From: Oxalobacteraceae bacterium OTU3CINTB1
Lineage (GTDB): Bacteria; Pseudomonadota; Gammaproteobacteria; Burkholderiales; Burkholderiaceae_D
DNA: 64,000 nt
Assembly: GCA_024123955.1 (NCBI GenBank)
Contig: CP099652.1
Span: 2,666,001-2,730,000 of the forward strand
Reading direction: 5' to 3'
The notes beneath the pieces were generated by a model. It did no database searches. It was not told where the DNA came from and saw only the letters and a program-made list of their open reading frames with translations. Shown here piece by piece: positions 49,724 through 58,335 of this stretch. Position numbers and translations under genes: made by a program. Position 1 is the first letter of the stretch, and each line of letters opens with the position of its first letter.

Positions 49724-49741
49724 ATTCAGCTTTCTGTGAGT

Positions 49742-49759
49742 CTACCTTTCGGTAGATAG
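49742..49759. promoter_or_regulatory. 18-bp palindrome (shared operator), copy B
   Basis: CTACCTTTCGGTAGATAG matches the perfect palindrome at 45480 in 15 of 18 positions. It lies 19 bases before the GST start, overlapping its likely promoter. Confidence 0.6.
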
Positions 49760-49795
49760 AGTAAAATGAACGACAGAGACGCCTTCCGGAGTTGT

Positions 49796-49813
49796 CTATC
49801 TATCGATAGGTAG
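49796..49813. promoter_or_regulatory. 18-bp palindrome (shared operator), copy C
   Basis: CTATCTATCGATAGGTAG matches the palindrome at 45480 in 17 of 18 positions. It lies 54 bases before the TetR start and 54 bases from copy B, about five helical turns. Confidence 0.65.
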
Positions 49814-49866
49814 ATAATAGCGCCGGCAGTTTTGTCGCGTCAAGCGAAACTTTTCCAGGATCAGGT

Positions 49867-50430
49867 ATGGCAAGCGATAAAAAACAGGAAGTGATGATGG
49901 CGGCAAGGCTGATGGTGCAGGCGCGGGGCTACAGCGCGCTGAGCTTTCGCGACCTGGCGGAGGCGGTCGGCGTCAAGAGTTCCAGCATCCATTACTATTT
50001 CCCGACCAAGGGGGATCTGGGCGCCGCATTGGCGCGCCAGTACACCGAGGAGTTCATGGAGTACCTGACCGGCCTGCAACAGCAGGGACTGGACTGGAAA
50101 ACCTGCCTGGACAAATACGCCGACGTGTTTCGCGAAACACTGCTGCGCGAAAACCGCATGTGCATGGCGGGCGTGCTGGCGGCAGAGCGGCCCGGCCTGG
50201 CGCCGGAGGTAAGGGCGGAAGTCGAGCGCTTCACCGAGCAGATCGTCGGCTGGCTGGCGAGTGTGCTGGCGGTGGGGCATCCGCGCATGGACGCCGAGGC
50301 GGTGAAGGGCCGCGCGTTCGCGGTCTTCTCCGCGATTGAAGGCGCGCAGCTGGTGGCGCGTGGCTGCGACGACGTGTCGGTCTTCGACAGCACCCTGGCG
50401 GCTTACCGCGTGGCCGGTCTGTTGCCGTAA
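49867..50430 (+). CDS. TetR family transcriptional regulator
   Basis: The 187-residue protein has the TetR DNA-binding domain (GYSALSFRDLAEAVGVKSSS, IHYYFPTKGDLGAALARQY) and a ligand-binding half with a cysteine-bearing helix (ENRMCMAGVLAAERPGL). The family often senses electrophiles. It is divergent from a GST gene and has two palindromic sites in the gap. A third site in front of the hydrolase at 45515 extends its presumed regulon. ATG 49867 is well placed. Confidence 0.9.
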   Translation: MASDKKQEVMMAARLMVQARGYSALSFRDLAEAVGVKSSSIHYYFPTKGDLGAALARQYTEEFMEYLTGLQQQGLDWKTCLDKYADVFRETLLRENRMCMAGVLAAERPGLAPEVRAEVERFTEQIVGWLASVLAVGHPRMDAEAVKGRAFAVFSAIEGAQLVARGCDDVSVFDSTLAAYRVAGLLP

Positions 50431-50525
50431 ACGCGGCTGTTGTTTGTTTGATGCAGCAAATTGAGCGTCTCGTGTTACATTTGCTGTTCCCTACATCAAT
50501 TCGGCATCTCTCAACGCCCAAAATT

Positions 50526-50537
50526 GTTATCGATAAC
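50526..50537. promoter_or_regulatory. LacI-type palindrome 1
   Basis: GTTATCGATAAC is a perfect 12-bp palindrome with the central CG typical of LacI/GalR operators. Its centre is 65 bases from that of the second copy. Confidence 0.5.
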
Positions 50538-50587
50538 TTTGTCGTCGATGGATATTTCGGCACTAGATCAGCCTTTTTTTACCGTAA

Positions 50588-50605
50588 ATTATTATCGATA
50601 ACAAT
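50588..50605. promoter_or_regulatory. LacI-type palindrome 2
   Basis: ATTATTATCGATAACAAT pairs at 16 of 18 positions around TTATCGATAA. With copy 1 it defines the consensus ATTGTTATCGATAACAAT. No LacI-type gene lies nearby. Confidence 0.5.
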
Positions 50606-50708
50606 GAAGAAAAATGATCGAGGGAACTCAGCATTTCTAACTGTAAGGAGACATATCGACAACCAACCCGTTCAGGGCGTCAAGCGGCAAGGACCGTAAG
50701 CGCCCGCC

Positions 50709-50795
50709 CATCGGCGCATCAAGCTGTGTGCCGCGATAACCTCGGCACTGCTGCTCATTTCAAGCCCGTGGGCGACGGCCGTCCCGGTGCGGTAG
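50709..50795 (+). pseudogene. Possible signal-peptide remnant
   Basis: A frame without start codon reads HRRIKLC followed by AAITSALLLISSPWATA and stops at TAG 50793. Basic residues, hydrophobic core and an A-T-A end fit a Sec signal peptide. It could be what remains of a secreted protein once driven by the promoter region just upstream. It is short enough to be chance. Confidence 0.25.
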
Positions 50796-50898
50796 CGCCG
50801 GTCCAGCCATCGCGGTGCCGACATGCAAGCACCTGTCTTGCGATACGTTGACACGGGTCCGGTCGCGTATATACTTGTAGATACAGACGGAGGATGTG

Positions 50899-51153
50899 AT
50901 GGCCAAGCCAATTAATCTGACTATTCAACAATGGGGCAATAGCCTGGCAGTGCGCATTCCGGCGGCGATCGCGCGATCAGCGCATTTTTCGGTGGGTCAG
51001 CCGGTCGAGATGGTGCTCGATGAGGCCGGCGTTACGGTCCGGGCCGTGGGGCAGCCGAAGTTATCGCTGGCCCAGAAACTTGCATTATTCGATCCGGCCA
51101 TCCACGGTGGCGAAGTGATGGAAACGCGGCCTCTGGGTATCGAGGAGATGTGA
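50899..51153 (+). CDS. AbrB/MazE-type antitoxin
   Basis: The 84-residue protein begins with a swapped-hairpin AbrB/MazE domain (NLTIQQWGNSLAVRIPAAIA, VEMVLDEAGVTVRAVG), which binds its own promoter. The acidic C-terminal tail (GGEVMETRPLGIEEM) is the part that usually wraps the MazF toxin. The stop overlaps the toxin start. GGAGG stands before ATG 50899. The pair appears intact. Confidence 0.9.
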   Translation: MAKPINLTIQQWGNSLAVRIPAAIARSAHFSVGQPVEMVLDEAGVTVRAVGQPKLSLAQKLALFDPAIHGGEVMETRPLGIEEM

Positions 51154-51518
51154 TGGTGGCCAGGAAGATCTGGTCGCCAGAGCGGCGCGATATCATCTGG
51201 ATCGATTGTAATCCCCAAGCAGGCCGCGAAATGAAGGATTTCCATCCGCTGCTTGTGCTTTCCCCCAAGGCATTCAACGAGCGTACCGGCATTGTCATCG
51301 GACTGCCGGTGACTACTGCCGCCTACAACGACGCCAATCCGTTTGCGATACGATTTGTCGGCGCGACCGGAGTTGTCAGCTATATTCTCGCGCACCAGCC
51401 GAAGTCATTCGACTGGAAAAGCCGGGGAGGTAAAGCACATCCGATGAAACAGGCGCCGGAAAGCATATTTCTTGAGGCTTGCGATGCGCTGAACCAGATT
51501 GTCGCTATCGGCCCATAA
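51153..51518 (+). CDS. MazF/PemK-type endoribonuclease toxin
   Basis: The 121-residue protein has the MazF/PemK fold: WSPERRDIIWIDCNPQAGRE (catalytic Arg region), HPLLVLSPKAFNERTGIVIG, LPVTTA and a C-terminal EACDALNQIVAI helix. MazF toxins cut mRNA at short sequences. Length and motifs are complete, so unlike the two other modules in this window this toxin seems functional. It begins at ATG 51153 within the TGATG overlap; a GTG at 51150 is an alternative. Confidence 0.9.
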   Translation: MVARKIWSPERRDIIWIDCNPQAGREMKDFHPLLVLSPKAFNERTGIVIGLPVTTAAYNDANPFAIRFVGATGVVSYILAHQPKSFDWKSRGGKAHPMKQAPESIFLEACDALNQIVAIGP

Positions 51519-51612
51519 TCACGACCCGACGCTGCGTCGTGACGGGGGGCATTGAGCTTAGACGGGCTATGCTGTAATCTGTTGCTTTTTGGTTACTAAG
51601 TATGCCGCCAGT

Positions 51613-54600
51613 ATGAGTTTCCCGTCGCCCGCTCCCTTGGCCGGCCCGCCATCCGCGCGCCGGCATCGCGCCCTGTGGGCGGCGGCGGTCTTTGCGGTCA
51701 CGGCCACGACGATGGCCACGACATTGGCCACGACGACGGCCACGACGGCCACGACGGCCGCCGCCGAGCCGCCGCCGTTCTGGCGCACCAACCTGTCGCA
51801 CAAAGCCTGGACCAAGCAGGACGGCGCGCCGTCCGACGCCATGGCGATGGTGCAGGACCGCGCCGGCATGCTGTGGTTCGGCGCGTCGGACGGCCTGTTC
51901 CGTTTTGACGGCGTGCGCTTCGAACGGCTCGACGATTTCGCCGGCAATAAGCTGCTGTCGCCCAACGTGCGCTCGCTGGCCTTGTCCGGCGACGCGTTGT
52001 GGGTGGGCTACGCGCACGGAGGCATTTCCGTGTTCGAGCATGGGGCGGCGCGGCACTACGGCGAAGCGGAGGGTGTGCCGCCGAGCGCCATCCTGCAAAT
52101 CGCCCAGAGCGGCGACGGCACGCGCTGGTTTTCCAGTCCCGCCGGCATCTACCGGCTTGACGGCATGCGCTGGCGCCGGGTGTCGCCGGCCGACGGCGTG
52201 CCGCCAGGCGACCAGCCGACCTTCAACGTCCTGCCCGACGGTGGACTGCTCGTCACGCATCTCGATGGCTTGTATCGCCAGATCCCCGGCACCCACCGAT
52301 TCCGCCAGGTCGACGGCTTCGGCAGCATGCAGCCGAGCCAACTACTGCCCGACGGCAGGGTGAGGGTGTTCCGCTTCGGCGTGCAGCCACGCATTTTCGA
52401 CCCGGTGTCGGAGACTTCCGCGCCGCTGGTTTTGCCCGATGTCGGCGTCATGCCCTACAGCGTGCACCAGGACCGCCGCAACGCGTGGTGGATCGGCCCC
52501 GGCGACGGCATGCGGGTCTACACGCCGGACTTCGCGTTGAAGAAACGGCTGCCGGCGCCCAACGGTTTTAGCGCCAGGCGCGTGTTCACCGGCCCGTTCG
52601 ACGACCGCCAGGGCAATCTCTGGTTCATGACGGAGAACGGCGTCGATCGCATACGGGAAACCCGGTTGTCGGTGCAGGATATGCCGGCCGGCAGCACCGA
52701 TTTCAGCATCACCGCCGGCGCCGACGGCGAGGTCTGGATCAACAGCCACTCGTCGTTGAACGCGCTCTCGCCGCCGACCTTCGCCATCGCGGCCGACGGG
52801 CGCCGCATCGCCAGCACGATGGAGTCGGCCACCGCCGGCGTGCTCGCCGCCGATGGCACGCTCTGGTTCGGCAACGTCCACGCGCTGTGGAGCCGGCGCA
52901 ATGGGGTGGTGCGGCGCTGGGCGCTGCCGCCGGCCTTGATCCAGCAGCCGGTGCAGGCGCTGGCGATCGCCGCAGACGGCCGGTTGTGGGTGTCGATCAT
53001 GCGGCGCGGCGTGCACACTTTCAAGGACGGTGTCTGGCGGGCCGGCGGCGGCCACGCCGGGCTGACCGGGCGCGACGCCACCTCCCTGCACACCGACCCC
53101 CGGGGACGGCTCTGGCTCGGCTACGCCGGCAATGCCATGGCGATGCTCGACCAGGGAAAAATCCGGCGCTTCGGCGCTGCAGACGGCCTGGGGGTCGGCA
53201 ACGTGCTGGCTATGTTCAGCCGCCGGGGCACGCTGTGGGTCGGCGGCGACCAAGGCCTCGCCCGCTTCCACAATGGGCGCTTCGTCGCGCTCGACGACAG
53301 CAGCGGCCGGCCGTTCGCCGGCGTCTCCGGCATCGTGCAGACGGCGGCGGGCGATCTGTGGCTGCACGGGCTCGATGGCTTGGTCCGGATCGGCGCCGCC
53401 GACCTGGCCGCCGCGACGGCATCGGACGGTGAAGGTGGTAAAACCGGCCGGGTCGCCGCCGAACGTTTCGACCATCTGGACGGCCACGAGGGCGTGCCGG
53501 CCCAGATGCTGCCGCTCGACAGCCTGGTCGAAGCCGGCGACGGCCGCCTGTGGTACGCCACCTCCGGCAGCGTTGGCGTGGTCGATCCGCGCCGCATCGC
53601 CCGCAACCCGGTGGCGCCGACGCCGCTGATCACCGCGCTCACCGCCGACACGCAACGCTACCGCGCCGCCCGCGGCCTTGGCCTGCCGAGGCACACGCAC
53701 AACCTGCGCATCGACTTCACCGCCGCGGTGTTGTCGATTCCGGAACGGGCGCGCTTTCGCACCCGGCTGGTCGGACAGGACCACGCCTGGCGCGACGCCG
53801 GCGCGCTGCGCCAGGCCTTCTACACCAACCTCGGTCCGGGTGATTACCGGTTCGAGGTGATGGCCGCCAACGAGGATGGTCTCTGGAGCGCCGCGCCGGC
53901 CAGCTTGGCGTTCAGCATCGCGCCGGCGTTCTACCAGACCTTCTGGTTCAAGCTGGCGTGCGGCGCGCTGCTGGCTGCCGGCGCGTATCTGCTGCACCGG
54001 CGCCGGCTGGACAGCCTGACGGCGCGCGCGGTCGAACGCATGCGCGCGCAGCTCGAGGAGCGCGAGCGCATCGCCCGCACCCTGCACGACACCTTCCTGC
54101 AAAGCGTGCAAGGCCTGATCCTGCGCTTCCACAGCATCAAGAACGCACTGCCGAAGGACGATGCGGCGCATGCGCGCATCGACGCCGCCCTCGACGCCGC
54201 CGACGCCGTCCTCGACGAGGGGCGCGACCAGTTGCTGGACCTGCGCGTCCACCATGCCTGCCGCGACGATCTGGCGCCGGCGCTGGCGACCGCCGGCGGC
54301 GCAGCGTGCGACGAGCGCGGCGTGGCTTTCTCGCTGCATGAGCGCGGCGAGCAGCGCGCGCTGCGGGCCGACGCCCAGGACGAGCTGTACGCCATCGCCA
54401 AGGAGGCGATCGCCAACGCGCTGCGCCATTCCGGCAGCGCCACCTTGGCCGCCGAGCTGTCTTACGGCGCGGCCGCCTTTACGCTGGCCATCCGCGACCA
54501 GGGCAAGGGCTTCGACGTCGCGCCGGGTGCGCCGCCGGCCGCGCAGGACGGGCGCCATTGGGGCCTGACGGGCATGGCCGAGCGCGCCGCGCGCATCGGC

Positions 54601-54681
54601 GGCGCGCTGCGGCTCGAGAGCGCGCCCGGCGCCGGCGCCACCGTCGAGGTGTCGCTGCCGGCGGCGCTGGCCTACCGGTAA
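51613..54681 (+). CDS. Beta-propeller sensor histidine kinase
   Basis: The 1022-residue kinase has an N-terminal signal/anchor, a periplasmic beta-propeller of repeated D-G-LWFG-GL-RFDG units (about residues 60-650), a Y_Y_Y domain (NLRIDFTAAVLSIPERARF), one membrane span (FWFKLACGALLAAGAYLLH), a HisKA_3 dimerisation helix with the phospho-His in ERIARTLHDTFLQ, and a HATPase domain (EAIANALRHSG, RDQGKGFD, GLTGMAERA). Such sensors often detect carbohydrates. The partner regulator follows 47 bases later. ATG 51613 is used; an in-frame start at 51589 is possible. The signal region contains a tandem repeat (51702). Confidence 0.92.
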   Translation: MSFPSPAPLAGPPSARRHRALWAAAVFAVTATTMATTLATTTATTATTAAAEPPPFWRTNLSHKAWTKQDGAPSDAMAMVQDRAGMLWFGASDGLFRFDGVRFERLDDFAGNKLLSPNVRSLALSGDALWVGYAHGGISVFEHGAARHYGEAEGVPPSAILQIAQSGDGTRWFSSPAGIYRLDGMRWRRVSPADGVPPGDQPTFNVLPDGGLLVTHLDGLYRQIPGTHRFRQVDGFGSMQPSQLLPDGRVRVFRFGVQPRIFDPVSETSAPLVLPDVGVMPYSVHQDRRNAWWIGPGDGMRVYTPDFALKKRLPAPNGFSARRVFTGPFDDRQGNLWFMTENGVDRIRETRLSVQDMPAGSTDFSITAGADGEVWINSHSSLNALSPPTFAIAADGRRIASTMESATAGVLAADGTLWFGNVHALWSRRNGVVRRWALPPALIQQPVQALAIAADGRLWVSIMRRGVHTFKDGVWRAGGGHAGLTGRDATSLHTDPRGRLWLGYAGNAMAMLDQGKIRRFGAADGLGVGNVLAMFSRRGTLWVGGDQGLARFHNGRFVALDDSSGRPFAGVSGIVQTAAGDLWLHGLDGLVRIGAADLAAATASDGEGGKTGRVAAERFDHLDGHEGVPAQMLPLDSLVEAGDGRLWYATSGSVGVVDPRRIARNPVAPTPLITALTADTQRYRAARGLGLPRHTHNLRIDFTAAVLSIPERARFRTRLVGQDHAWRDAGALRQAFYTNLGPGDYRFEVMAANEDGLWSAAPASLAFSIAPAFYQTFWFKLACGALLAAGAYLLHRRRLDSLTARAVERMRAQLEERERIARTLHDTFLQSVQGLILRFHSIKNALPKDDAAHARIDAALDAADAVLDEGRDQLLDLRVHHACRDDLAPALATAGGAACDERGVAFSLHERGEQRALRADAQDELYAIAKEAIANALRHSGSATLAAELSYGAAAFTLAIRDQGKGFDVAPGAPPAAQDGRHWGLTGMAERAARIGGALRLESAPGAGATVEVSLPAALAYR
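51702..51759 (+). repeat. Short tandem repeat inside the sensor kinase leader
   Basis: GGCCACGAC recurs five times, three times followed by a 3-base spacer (GAT, ATT, GAC) and then twice directly. It encodes a run of Ala-Thr-Thr units. All unit lengths (12 and 9) are multiples of three, so copy-number changes keep the frame. Confidence 0.8.
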
Positions 54682-54728
54682 CGGCGCGCTTGTGTCAGAA
54701 TGGGCGCTCCCACTTGCCGACGGTTTTT

Positions 54729-55364
54729 ATGAGCGCCTTCAAGCCGCTGCCGATCACGATCCTGAGCGTCGATGACCACCCGCTGTTCCAGCAGGGCATC
54801 GCCAGCGTCATCGCCACCGAGCCTGACCTGTATCTGGTCGGCCAGGCCGCCAGCGGCGCCGAAGCGATCGCGCTGCACCGGGCCCTGCGTCCGGCCGTCA
54901 CCTTGATGGACCTGCAAATGCCCGACATGGGCGGTGTCGAGGCCATCGCCGCCATCCGCGCCGAGTTCCCCGCCGCGCGCATCGTCGCGCTCACCACGCT
55001 CGAGGGCGACTGCCACGCGGCGCGCGCCATCATGTCCGGTGCGGTCGGCTACGTCTTCAAGAGCGCGGTGCGCAAAAGCCTGCTCGAGACGGTGCGCCAC
55101 ATCCATGCGGGCGGCCGCAGCATCCCGCCGTCGCTCGAATCGGCGATGACCCATACCCGCAACGGCACGGTCGTCACGGCGCGCGAGGTGGACGTGCTCA
55201 AGCTTGTCGCGCGCGGCAACACCAACGCGGCCATCGCCGAGACGCTGGGTATCTCGAGCGAAACCGTCAAGGGCTACATGAGCAACATCCTGCTCAAGCT
55301 GCAGGCGCGCGACCGCGCCCACGCGGTGATGATCGCGCTCGAGCGGGGCATCCTCGGCCTGTGA
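54729..55364 (+). CDS. NarL/LuxR-type response regulator
   Basis: The 211-residue regulator has a receiver domain (ILSVDDHPLFQQGIASVI, phospho-Asp in VTLMDLQMPDMGG, Thr in IVALTTLEG, Lys in GYVFKSAV) and a LuxR-type helix-turn-helix (VTAREVDVLKLVARGNTNAA, IAETLGISSETVKGYMSNIL). It follows the sensor kinase in the same direction, forming a two-component system. ATG 54729 begins the conserved part. Confidence 0.94.
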   Translation: MSAFKPLPITILSVDDHPLFQQGIASVIATEPDLYLVGQAASGAEAIALHRALRPAVTLMDLQMPDMGGVEAIAAIRAEFPAARIVALTTLEGDCHAARAIMSGAVGYVFKSAVRKSLLETVRHIHAGGRSIPPSLESAMTHTRNGTVVTAREVDVLKLVARGNTNAAIAETLGISSETVKGYMSNILLKLQARDRAHAVMIALERGILGL

Positions 55365-55492
55365 GGCCGGCCACGCTGCCCTGCGCCGGCCCGATGGTGC
55401 CGGCGCCGTCGTGGCCCCCCATTTCAGGGGGGTAATCCGGCGCCATCTGCGCGGTGCGCCATCCCGACCGGAGGAAAATCAGGCAAGCTGGT

Positions 55493-55516
55493 CGCTACTA
55501 CGCTACTACGCTACTA
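55493..55516 (+). repeat. Three tandem copies of CGCTACTA before the LysR gene
   Basis: The 8-bp unit is repeated exactly three times, 31 bases before the LysR start codon, in non-coding sequence. Repeats of this kind can change copy number and alter promoter spacing. Confidence 0.7.
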
Positions 55517-55546
55517 CGACGACTTTCAACGGGGACGGCCTTGGCA

Positions 55547-56455
55547 ATGGACCAGATACATCTCATGCGCGTGTTTGTCGCGGTGGGCGAACAAGAGAGT
55601 TTTTCCGGCGCCTCGCGGCGGCTCGCGCTGTCGCCGGCGGCGGTCACGCGCGCCGTCTCCGCGCTCGAGGCGCGCCTGGGCGTGACGCTATTGCTGCGCA
55701 CCACGCGCAACGTGCGCCTGACGGAAGCCGGGCAGCGCTACCTCGACAACAGCCGCGAGATCCTCGCCAGCATCGAGGAGGCGGGGCGGGCCGCCGCCGG
55801 CGTCAACGCCGCGCCCAAGGGGCGCCTGTCGGTCACGGCGTCGGTCTTGTACGGCAAGTCCTTCGTCGTGCCCTGCGTGGTCGAGTTCCTCAAGCGCTAT
55901 CCGGAGGTCGAGGTGCTGGCCCATTTCCTCGACCAGAACGTCAACTTCGTCGACGAGGGCATCGACGTGGCCGTGAAGATCGGCCCGCTGCCCGATTCGA
56001 GCCTGAAGGCTTTGCGCGTCGGCCAGGTACGGCGCGTGCTGTGCGCCTCGCCGGAGTATCTGGCCAGGCATGGCGTGCCGGACCATCCGGGCGAGCTGCA
56101 GCGCCATACCGTGATCGCGGCGGCCGGCGTGTCGCCCGGCGTGGAATGGAAGTTCGGCGGCGCCGGCGAGCCGACCACGGTGCGGATGAAGCCGCGCCTG
56201 ACCGTCACCAGCAACGACGCCGCGATCGAAGCGGTGCTCGCCGGCCTGGGCATCTCCCGGCTGCTGTGCTACCAGGTGGCCTCTGGCCTGGCCGAGGGGC
56301 GCCTGCGCATCATCCTGGCCGATTACGAGGAGGCGCCGTGGCCGGTGCACATCCTGCACCGGCATGGCACGCTGGGCTCGTCGAAGGTGCGCCACTTCAT
56401 CGACCTGCTGGCCGCTTCGCTGCGCGCGCATCCGTACATGAACCACCACGCCTGA
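55547..56455 (+). CDS. LysR family transcriptional regulator
   Basis: The 302-residue protein starts MDQIHLMRVFVAVGEQESF with a helix-turn-helix (LALSPAAVTRAVSALEARLG) and the usual two-part effector domain (GKSFVVPCVVEFLKRYPEVE). ATG 55547 is standard for the family; the frame is open upstream to 55454 without conservation. Neighbours are unrelated signalling genes, so the target is unclear. Confidence 0.92.
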   Translation: MDQIHLMRVFVAVGEQESFSGASRRLALSPAAVTRAVSALEARLGVTLLLRTTRNVRLTEAGQRYLDNSREILASIEEAGRAAAGVNAAPKGRLSVTASVLYGKSFVVPCVVEFLKRYPEVEVLAHFLDQNVNFVDEGIDVAVKIGPLPDSSLKALRVGQVRRVLCASPEYLARHGVPDHPGELQRHTVIAAAGVSPGVEWKFGGAGEPTTVRMKPRLTVTSNDAAIEAVLAGLGISRLLCYQVASGLAEGRLRIILADYEEAPWPVHILHRHGTLGSSKVRHFIDLLAASLRAHPYMNHHA

Positions 56456-56536
56456 AATTGCGTTCTCTTTCGGTAGCGTTGCCCCATGAGCTGTTTTGCG
56501 GGCACAATGCGCTGTGTTCGCTAACTTCCTTCAATC

Positions 56537-57493
56537 ATGAAATTGACTCTTCCCGGCGCCGATTCGGCCGCCCCCGCCGATCACGGCGTCTATCGCACCT
56601 TGCTTGAATCGACCCGCGCCATTCCCTGGCGCATCGACTGGGCCACGATGAGCTTTAGCTATATCGGCCCGCAGATCGAGGCGCTGCTCGGCTGGAGCCA
56701 GTCCAGCTGGCTTTCGGCCAACGACTGGATCGAGCGCATCCATGAGGAGGACCGGCAAAAGACCGTCGATTTCTGCATCGCCCAGTCGCAGAAGGGCGTT
56801 GACCACGAGGCAGACTATCGCGCCCTGACCAGCGACGGCGGTTACGTCTGGATCCGCGACGTGGTGCACGTGGTGCGGCGCGAGGATGGCAGCGTCGATT
56901 CGCTGGTCGGCTTCATGTTCGATATCACCGAGCGCAAGCAGGCCGAGGACAAGATCGTGCAACTGCAGCGCGAGCTGGAAGTGCTGTCCTACCGCGACAG
57001 CCTGACCAACGTCGCCAACCGCCGCATGTTCGACACCCTGTACCCGGTAGAGTGGGCCAAGGCGCGCGCGACCGGCGAGCCCTTGTCGGTGGTGGTGGTC
57101 GATATCGACTATTTCAAACAGTACAACGACCACTACGGCCACGTGCAAGGCGACGAGTGCCTGCGCCGCGTGGCCGGCGCGCTCGACGCCGGCGCCTCGC
57201 GTTCGCGCGACCTGTGCGCGCGCTTCGGCGGCGAGGAGTTCGTGCTGCTGCTGCCGGCCACCGACGCCGCGTCGGCCCGCAATGTGGCCGAGCGCTGCCG
57301 CAAGCTGCTGGCGCAGAAGGAGCTGCCGCATGCCCGCTCCGGCGTCGGCCGCGTGGTCACCGTCAGCATGGGCGTCGGCACCATCGTGCCTGGCGCGGGG
57401 GACGATGCCGACGTCTTCCTCGACCGGGTCGACCGCCGCCTGTACCAGGCCAAATCCTCGGGACGCGACCGCATCTCCGACGTCGAGGCCTGA
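56537..57493 (+). CDS. PAS-GGDEF diguanylate cyclase
   Basis: The 318-residue protein has a PAS domain (FSYIGPQIEALLGWSQSSWL, with the PAC end VGFMFDITERKQAE) and a GGDEF domain with the active-site motif GGEEF (CARFGGEEFVLLLP). An RxxD inhibitory site (RSRD) stands five residues before it, so the product cyclic di-GMP should inhibit the enzyme. No membrane segment is present; it is a cytoplasmic sensor. Confidence 0.94.
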   Translation: MKLTLPGADSAAPADHGVYRTLLESTRAIPWRIDWATMSFSYIGPQIEALLGWSQSSWLSANDWIERIHEEDRQKTVDFCIAQSQKGVDHEADYRALTSDGGYVWIRDVVHVVRREDGSVDSLVGFMFDITERKQAEDKIVQLQRELEVLSYRDSLTNVANRRMFDTLYPVEWAKARATGEPLSVVVVDIDYFKQYNDHYGHVQGDECLRRVAGALDAGASRSRDLCARFGGEEFVLLLPATDAASARNVAERCRKLLAQKELPHARSGVGRVVTVSMGVGTIVPGAGDDADVFLDRVDRRLYQAKSSGRDRISDVEA

Positions 57494-57561
57494 GCCCGCA
57501 TTTCAGTTATTCCAAAACTTGCCGTTATAGGGGAAGGGGAAAAAACAGGGCGATAGACGGC

Positions 57562-58332
57562 ATGAGGATTCGAGCGGCACTTTGCATGATCATTTTGGCC
57601 ACGGCTAATCCCGCCATCGCTGTCAAACAGGAAGCGGCCACAGCAACCGCCACGCCGGCGGTGACGCTGCGCATCGCCACCGAACGCATGCCGCCATCGA
57701 GCATGGTGGTGGACGGCGTGATGACGGGCCGGGAAACCGACAAGATACGCGAGCTGATGGCGCGCACCGGCACCGCATACAAGCTTGAACTTTTGCCATG
57801 GAAACGGGCTTACGTCAACGCCCTGACCAACGATTACGCCTGTGTTTATTCAACGACGCGCACGCCGGAGCGGGAGCCGTTGTTCAAATGGGTCGGCGCG
57901 ACCGACTTTGCCGAATGGCAGCTGTGGGGCCGCGTCGATTCCGGGTTCGCGTTGAAAACCCTGGAGGACGCGCGCCGGCTGCGCATCGGCACCGCCAACG
58001 GCGACGCGCGGGATGAGTTCCTGCGTAGTCGCGGGTTCACCGTCGAGCCGGTCAACGAAGACATGTTGAACGCGCAAAAACTCTTAATGCGTCGTATCGA
58101 CCTGTGGGCGGTCAGCGTGCGCAACGGCACCAAGGGGCCGCGCGGGCTGACCGGGTCAGAGGTGGCGCCGCTGCTATCGTTTCACAGGGTACAGGTCTAT
58201 TTGGCGTGCAACAACTCGGTGCCGGACGCCCTGATCGAGCGGCTCAACGCCGCCGCCGCCGAGATGTGGCGCGACGGCACGATGGAACGGATCGGCCGCA
58301 AGTACGAGAACTGGGCGCCGCCGGGCAAGTGA
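57562..58332 (+). CDS. Periplasmic substrate-binding protein (SBP_bac_3-like)
   Basis: The 256-residue protein has a signal peptide (LCMIILATANPAIA) and a two-lobed domain of the amino-acid-binding type (VTLRIATERMPPSSMVVDGV, LELLPWKRAYVNAL, LRIGTANGDARDEFL). No ABC permease or ATPase lies next to it. Such solitary proteins often deliver signals to a nearby cyclase, here the one at 56537, which is an inference. ATG 57562 is used. Confidence 0.82.
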   Translation: MRIRAALCMIILATANPAIAVKQEAATATATPAVTLRIATERMPPSSMVVDGVMTGRETDKIRELMARTGTAYKLELLPWKRAYVNALTNDYACVYSTTRTPEREPLFKWVGATDFAEWQLWGRVDSGFALKTLEDARRLRIGTANGDARDEFLRSRGFTVEPVNEDMLNAQKLLMRRIDLWAVSVRNGTKGPRGLTGSEVAPLLSFHRVQVYLACNNSVPDALIERLNAAAAEMWRDGTMERIGRKYENWAPPGK

Positions 58333-58335
58333 CGC

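Larger units (their letters stand above)
50431..50898. other. 468-bp gap holding an orphan promoter/leader region
   Basis: The first half is AT-rich and contains two LacI-type palindromes (50526, 50588) and a ribosome site AAGGAGA (50645-50651), but no start codon follows at a usable distance. The second half is GC-rich again and holds a short frame (50709) that looks like a signal peptide. The last bases before 50899 hold GTATATAC, a possible promoter element for mazEF. An 83-residue frame through the operators is judged spurious. Confidence 0.5.

Noticed and set aside
50448..50699. 83-residue frame through the two LacI-type operators
   Set aside because: The operators and ribosome site lie inside it, it has no ribosome site of its own, and its residues show no domain pattern.
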